Below are positions 23,001 through 26,867 of a stretch of 26,867 nt of DNA, one piece after another. The notes beneath the pieces are model-generated. The model was given only the letters and a program-made list of their open reading frames with translations. It ran no database searches and had not been told where the DNA came from. The stretch covers positions 23,396 to 50,262 of the forward strand of contig DKNM01000012.1 of NCBI GenBank assembly GCA_002470695.1. The letters are read 5' to 3'. The position numbers and the translations under genes were made by a program. Source of the DNA: Candidatus Neomicrothrix sp. UBA7388 (GTDB lineage Bacteria > Actinomycetota > Acidimicrobiia > Acidimicrobiales > Poriferisodalaceae). Within the stretch, counting starts at the first letter, position 1. Each line of letters starts with the position of its first letter.

Positions 23001-23115
23001 TGCCGCAATAGCCGAAGACCGCCTGTTCTCGCTTTTAGCGCCGGTTTCGCTATCGCCTGGCTAAGCTTTCACCCGGACTCGTAGAGAGTTCGCAACCAAC
23101 TATCAGCTGAGACGA

Positions 23116-23180
23116 CCTCACGGTCGCCAAGTTTTTGGCGTCGCTCTCGGTGCAGCAAGCTAACCGTGAGGGGAGAAATC
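23116..23180 (+). promoter_or_regulatory. Candidate autoregulatory leader of rpsB (S2)
   Basis: CCTCACGG (23116-23123) is the exact complement of CCGTGAGG (23164-23171). The 3' arm runs into the purine ribosome-binding site (GAGGGGAG, 23168-23175), so the pairing would partly hide it. Nested inside, CGCCAA (23125-23130) and TTGGCG (23135-23140) form a 6-bp hairpin with a GTTT loop. The rest of the enclosed loop (23141-23163) has no clear stem. S2 represses its own rpsB mRNA through a 5' structure in E. coli; this may be an independent analogue. Confidence 0.5.
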
Positions 23181-24137
23181 ATGGCTGCAGTGGTAACCAT
23201 GTCAGACTTACTTAAGGCCGGCGTGCATTTCGGGCACCAGACCCGCAGATGGAACCCAAAGATGGATAGATACCTCTGGGGCGAACGCAACGGCATATAC
23301 ATAATTGACCTGGAGCAGACTATTGGGCTGCTTGACTCCGCATATACCTACGTAAGAGACATGGTCGCAAAGGGCGGAACGATCTTGTTCGTTGGTACGA
23401 AGAAGCAGGCGCAGGACCCGATCGAAACTTTCGCAAAAGCATCGGGCATGCCCTTTGTGAATCAGCGTTGGCTAGGTGGAATGCTCACTAACTTCCGAAC
23501 AATTCGCGGCCGAGTCGAGAAAATGCTCGAGTACGAACGAATGCAAGCCGCTGGCGACTTTGACAATATGCCCAAAAAAGAAGCGTTATTACTCACCCGC
23601 GAACTAACTAAATTGCAGCGCAACCTTGATGGGCTCCGCGATATGGAGAAGCTTCCGCAAGCCGTGTTCGTCTTGGATACACCGAAAGAACACATAGCAG
23701 TCGCAGAAGCAAACCGACTTAAACTTCCGGTCGTAGCCGTAGCTGACTCCAACAGCGATCCGGACCTCATTGACTACGTAATTCCCGGAAATGACGATGC
23801 CATAAGAAGCACTGAGCTCCTAACTCGGGTAATAGCTGACGCTGTTCGCGAAGGTCGATATATCGCGCAAAGCAAGGGAGTTGTTGTTAGCTCACCGGGT
23901 GAACGAACTCCTGAAGAAGAAGCTCGAGTTTCTGCCGAGCAAGCTGAAGCTGCTCAAAAAGCGCTATCGGAGGCAGCAGCTCGGGAAGCACGAATTGCTG
24001 CGGAGCAGGCCGCTCAGGCCACTCCAATCGCTGAGGCAGGAGCTTCAGAAACAGCGGAGAAAAGCGAGACCGAGGAAGCGGAAGTCTCTGACGACGCTTC
24101 ATCGAGTAATGAACAAGATGAGACCCCTAACAACTGA
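23181..24137 (+). CDS. rpsB: 30S ribosomal protein S2 with long acidic tail
   Basis: 318 residues from ATG 23181, chosen over an upstream GTG (23166) because GGGGAGA lies 5 nt before it. S2 landmarks: '[19 protein letters not shown]', '[17 protein letters not shown]', '[14 protein letters not shown]', '[16 protein letters not shown]', '[25 protein letters not shown]'. After about residue 235 there is an 80-residue Ala/Glu/Ser tail that begins as a likely coiled coil ([20 protein letters not shown]) and ends acidic, longer than in E. coli S2. S2 is needed for S1 binding and initiation. Followed 21 nt later by tsf, the universal rpsB-tsf pair. Confidence 0.97.
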   Translation: MAAVVTMSDLLKAGVHFGHQTRRWNPKMDRYLWGERNGIYIIDLEQTIGLLDSAYTYVRDMVAKGGTILFVGTKKQAQDPIETFAKASGMPFVNQRWLGGMLTNFRTIRGRVEKMLEYERMQAAGDFDNMPKKEALLLTRELTKLQRNLDGLRDMEKLPQAVFVLDTPKEHIAVAEANRLKLPVVAVADSNSDPDLIDYVIPGNDDAIRSTELLTRVIADAVREGRYIAQSKGVVVSSPGERTPEEEARVSAEQAEAAQKALSEAAAREARIAAEQAAQATPIAEAGASETAEKSETEEAEVSDDASSSNEQDETPNN

Positions 24138-24158
24138 CACAGAGGTGTACTAGACCCA

Positions 24159-24953
24159 ATGGCAGATTTTACGGCCAAGGACGTTCAAGCTCTTCGACAA
24201 TCAACCGGTGCCGGCATGATGGATGCCAAAAAGGCGCTTGTCGAGAATGACGGAGATGCAGAAGCAGCAGCCCAATGGTTGCGAGAAAAGGGTATCGCTA
24301 AAAGTGCGAGTCGCTCGGATAGGGAAAACAGTGAAGGGGTTGTCGTTGCGAGAGTGGATGGACAAACAGCTGCTGTCGTTGAACTAAAGTGCGAGACTGA
24401 CTTTGTTGCTAAATCCGATCAGTTTGGAGATCTAGCCGAGCGCATTTTGGTGTCCGTACTTGCTAATGGCGAAGATGCCGTCACCGAAACCGCTAAGGAA
24501 CTCGAAGATCTGAAGATCACTCTCAAAGAAAATATTGACCTTGGTCGAGTGATTAGATTCGACGCAGAGCCAGGTTCGGTGTTGGATGCCTATGTTCACC
24601 AGCAAAATGGTCGCGGGGTAAATGCAGTTCTCGTTGAGATAAGCGAAGGTACCTATGAAACGGCCCATGACGTCGCCTTGCACATTGCTAGCAGTCGACC
24701 CAGGTACCTAACACGAGATGAAGTGCCTTCTGAGGTGGTTGCATCGGAGCGAGAAACACTTGAAAATATCACTCGCAACGAAGGCAAGCCTGAGCAAGCT
24801 ATCCAGAAAATTGTTGACGGTCGCATGGATGGCTTCTTTCGCGACAATGCTCTGCTAGAACAAAAGTTTGTGAAAGACGAAAAAGTAGCCATAGTTGATC
24901 TATTGGCAGGCTCAACCATCCGAAGATTTATCCAGGTGGAGATAGGTAGCTAA
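24159..24953 (+). CDS. tsf: Elongation factor Ts
   Basis: 264 residues, a full-length EF-Ts. It is the GDP/GTP exchange factor for EF-Tu. The N-terminal UBA-like domain is 'VQALRQSTGAGMMDAKKALVENDGDAEAAAQWLREKGI', and the core has the invariant 'CETDFVAKSDQF' that inserts into EF-Tu. The last part ('DGRMDGFFRDNALLEQKFVKD') is the C-terminal module. ATG 24159 has AGAGGTG upstream. It is separated from pyrH by one base. Confidence 0.97.
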   Translation: MADFTAKDVQALRQSTGAGMMDAKKALVENDGDAEAAAQWLREKGIAKSASRSDRENSEGVVVARVDGQTAAVVELKCETDFVAKSDQFGDLAERILVSVLANGEDAVTETAKELEDLKITLKENIDLGRVIRFDAEPGSVLDAYVHQQNGRGVNAVLVEISEGTYETAHDVALHIASSRPRYLTRDEVPSEVVASERETLENITRNEGKPEQAIQKIVDGRMDGFFRDNALLEQKFVKDEKVAIVDLLAGSTIRRFIQVEIGS

Positions 24954-24954
24954 G

Positions 24955-25701
24955 GTGGCGAAGCGGACTCGTCGCTGGGAGGGCTCTTGCCCATGGAAGC
25001 GAGTCGTACTTAAGCTTTCCGGTGAAGCGCTTGCCGACGTGGATGGCGAAAATATCAGCGGCGAAGTACTTCGCAACCTAGCCACCGAGATATCTGCAGT
25101 TCGACAATCACACAACGTTGACATTGCAATTGTCGTTGGTGGTGGCAATATTTGGAGAGGTGTTGCCGGCTCTCACGGAGGAATAGACCGAGCTCAATCT
25201 GACCACATGGGCATGTTGGCCACAGTCATTAACGCTATTGCGCTGCAAGATGCACTCGAACGAGCAGATGTACCAACACGGGTAATGACTGCAATAGGTA
25301 TGGCGCAAATAGCGGAACCGTACATTCGCCGCAGAGCAGTTCGCCATCTTGAAAAAGGTCGAGTGGTGATCTTTGCCGCTGGAACGGGAAACCCTTTTTT
25401 CACTACCGACACGGCTGCCGCACTTCGAGCAGCCGAGATCGACGCAGATGCTGTCCTTAAGGGAACCCACTCAGGTGTTGACGGTGTTTACACCTCTGAC
25501 CCAAAGGAGCATCCGGATGCGGAGTTACTTGAAGAGGTATCTTTTTTGAACGTCCTGTCGCAGGAGTTGGCAGTTATGGACAGTGCCGCCATAGCAGTGT
25601 GTAAAGATAACTCGACTCCTATTGTCGTCTTTGATCTCATGACTCGCGGCAACTTTGAATCCATCCTTGATGGCGCTGCGATCGGTACGCTAGTCAAGTG
25701 A
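24955..25701 (+). CDS. pyrH: Uridylate kinase
   Basis: 248 residues from GTG 24955. It phosphorylates UMP to UDP in pyrimidine synthesis. Amino-acid-kinase landmarks: 'RVVLKLSGEAL', 'IVVGGGNIWRG', 'DHMGMLATVINAIALQDALE', 'VVIFAAGTGNPFFTTDTAAALRA' and 'DGVYTSDPKEHPDA'. The first 13 residues (MAKRTRRWEGSCP) are a short basic extension before the conserved start of the fold; a later in-frame start is not obvious, so I keep GTG. It overlaps frr by 4 nt (GTGA). Confidence 0.97.
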   Translation: MAKRTRRWEGSCPWKRVVLKLSGEALADVDGENISGEVLRNLATEISAVRQSHNVDIAIVVGGGNIWRGVAGSHGGIDRAQSDHMGMLATVINAIALQDALERADVPTRVMTAIGMAQIAEPYIRRRAVRHLEKGRVVIFAAGTGNPFFTTDTAAALRAAEIDADAVLKGTHSGVDGVYTSDPKEHPDAELLEEVSFLNVLSQELAVMDSAAIAVCKDNSTPIVVFDLMTRGNFESILDGAAIGTLVK

Positions 25702-26264
25702 GCGAATTCGCCGAGGAAATTTGTTCAGATGCCCAAGAGCGGATGGAACGCGCGGTGCTCCACGCTCAAAACGAATACTCAACTGTGCGAACTGGAAGGG
25801 CAACTCCAGCGCTAGTGGAAAAGTTAAAAGTTGACTACTACGGCGCTGAGGTCCCTCTTCAGCAACTAGCAAGCTTTTCGGTACCTGAGGCTCGCGTTTT
25901 GGTGGTGCAGCCATTCGATAGGGGTTCCCTAGATGGAATATCGAAGGCGCTTATGGAGTCCGATTTAGGTATTAATCCAAGCAGCGATGGTGAGGTGGTT
26001 CGACTGGTTTTTCCGCCTTTGACCGAAGAACGGCGCCAAGATCTGGTACGAGTGGTCAAACAGATGGCTGAAGATGGTCGCGTTGCAGTGCGAAACCTTA
26101 GGCGTTCGGCTAGGCAGGACTTAGATGCGCTCGAAAAAGATAAAGAAATTTCCTCTGATGACAAAGAGCGATTCAGTAAAGACCTCGATCGATACACCCA
26201 AAAGGCTGTCGATGAAATCGACCGTGCACTTTCTGCGAAAGAACAGGAGCTCCTTGAGGTCTGA
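25698..26264 (+). CDS. frr: Ribosome recycling factor
   Basis: 188 residues (usual about 185). With EF-G it splits post-termination ribosomes. 'EFSTVRTGRATP'-type motif is present as 'EYSTVRTGRATPALVEKLKVDYYG'; 'VLVVQPFDRGSLDGISKALMESDLGINPSSDGEVVRL' and 'VAVRNLRRSARQDLDALEK' complete the family pattern. GTG 25698 overlaps the pyrH stop. pyrH-frr is a near-universal pair; the next gene is often cdsA. Confidence 0.98.
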   Translation: MSEFAEEICSDAQERMERAVLHAQNEYSTVRTGRATPALVEKLKVDYYGAEVPLQQLASFSVPEARVLVVQPFDRGSLDGISKALMESDLGINPSSDGEVVRLVFPPLTEERRQDLVRVVKQMAEDGRVAVRNLRRSARQDLDALEKDKEISSDDKERFSKDLDRYTQKAVDEIDRALSAKEQELLEV

Positions 26265-26284
26265 CACGCTCACAGGAGGGACGA

Positions 26285-26867
26285 ATGTCTGATACGAGCG
26301 GAAACGATGCGGAGTCCTCGCGTGGAGAGGAGCAAGAGGAAGAAATTGATGATGGTCCTCTCTTGTCCTTCGAGTTTGAGGATGAACCCATGCCGCACTG
26401 GTCGGAGCCGGGCTCCGGTGAGAAGCCGTCTGGTGGTGAGCGACCAGATCCGCCCTATGTAGAGCGAACGTCGCTAGGAAGATCTAGATTGTTTCCCCAG
26501 CTTCCGGACGATCCGCATTTGGTAGATACGTCTGACACCGGGCTGATGGATGCTGTCCGGTCAGATACGATTCCAACCCTTCCCCCTGCTCAGGAACCTC
26601 CGACGATCGATAGCGATTCCGAGAGTCAAGAACCCGAGAAAAAAGGTGAATTTATCCAGACGGAGGCTTCCACGGACGAGCTTTTTAATGACAGCCTTTT
26701 TGATGAAGAAGAGGTTTTTGACCCGGAAGTTTTTGACGATGCGCCGATCATTGGACGTTTGCTGGACGAAGGTGAACCACCAACCTATGACACCGGCCCG
26801 ATTGAGGAACTTGAAATAGAGTCTGTACCGGAAGATCGCGGAGGTGCTGGTGCCGATATCGGTGAAA
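26285..26867 (+). CDS. Acidic proline-rich N-terminal region of an unfinished protein
   Basis: Starts at ATG 26285 with AGGAGG at 26275-26280, a strong ribosome-binding site, and runs open for 194 codons to the window end. It is highly acidic with Pro, Ser and Gly and no predicted helix or membrane segment so far. 'MPHWSEPGSGEKP' resembles a 'PHWtePpTGevP' motif I associate with proteins encoded after frr in acidimicrobial genomes. Repeated acidic clusters (LFNDSLFDEEEVFDPEVFDD) follow. Position after pyrH-frr suggests cdsA (phosphatidate cytidylyltransferase) carrying a long disordered cytoplasmic extension, but no CdsA sequence is visible; a separate protein is equally possible. Confidence 0.75.
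   Translation, partial: MSDTSGNDAESSRGEEQEEEIDDGPLLSFEFEDEPMPHWSEPGSGEKPSGGERPDPPYVERTSLGRSRLFPQLPDDPHLVDTSDTGLMDAVRSDTIPTLPPAQEPPTIDSDSESQEPEKKGEFIQTEASTDELFNDSLFDEEEVFDPEVFDDAPIIGRLLDEGEPPTYDTGPIEELEIESVPEDRGGAGADIGE

Overview
The window is a dense, mostly plus-strand block of bacterial housekeeping genes. The order recG/rsmD/coaD, a DivIVA-like coiled-coil gene, DUF177, rpmF, plsX, acpP, rnc, an fpg-like gene, smc, ftsY, ffh, rpsP, a KH-domain gene, rimM, trmD, rplS, xerC, rpsB, tsf, pyrH, frr is typical of Actinomycetota. Three things point to a compact, moderate-GC member of that phylum, perhaps a marine Acidimicrobiia-like lineage: GTP-dependent PEP carboxykinase, the small actinobacterial zinc-binding protein beside rplS, and the long acidic tails on S16 and S2. 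That placement is inference; there is no rRNA gene here to test it. No tRNA, rRNA, CRISPR array, insertion sequence or prophage was seen.

Layout. 1-1000: the 3' end of a CaiB/BaiF CoA-transferase gene, a short DUF4145-like gene and a four-helix membrane protein gene. 1017-3106 (minus): a small OB-fold (cold-shock-like) gene followed by pckG. 3287-7059: fakA and recG, overlapping by 4 nt. 7056-7226 (minus): a 56-residue zinc-ribbon protein, missed by ordinary ORF length cut-offs. 7255-12779: rsmD, coaD, a coiled-coil septation-type gene, DUF177, rpmF, plsX, acpP, rnc and an Fpg homologue that has lost its key residues. 12902-19004: smc, ftsY, ffh (chromosome organisation and SRP targeting). 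19163-21588: rpsP, khpA, rimM, trmD, rplS (ribosome and tRNA maturation). 21615-21943 (minus): two small genes, where many actinobacteria carry lepB and rnhB. 22098-26264: xerC, rpsB, tsf, pyrH, frr. 26285-end: an acidic N-terminal region of a protein that continues past the window.

Many genes are translationally coupled through GTGA, TTGA or TAATG overlaps. Other starts (fakA, ftsY, ffh, xerC) lack a Shine-Dalgarno sequence and instead have a TAnnnT hexamer 7-10 nt upstream, as expected for leaderless mRNAs. The ribosomal-protein genes rpsB and rplS, and more weakly rpsP and rpmF, are preceded by inverted repeats that could be autoregulatory leaders. A hairpin followed by a T-run lies between plsX and acpP.

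The most unusual gene is the Fpg-family protein at 11949-12779. It sits in the standard rnc-fpg-smc position and keeps the fold's landmarks. By alignment to the family from memory, it lacks the catalytic N-terminal proline, the beta-hairpin lysine, the minor-groove asparagine and arginine, and three of the four zinc-finger cysteines. It looks like a non-catalytic or re-purposed glycosylase scaffold.
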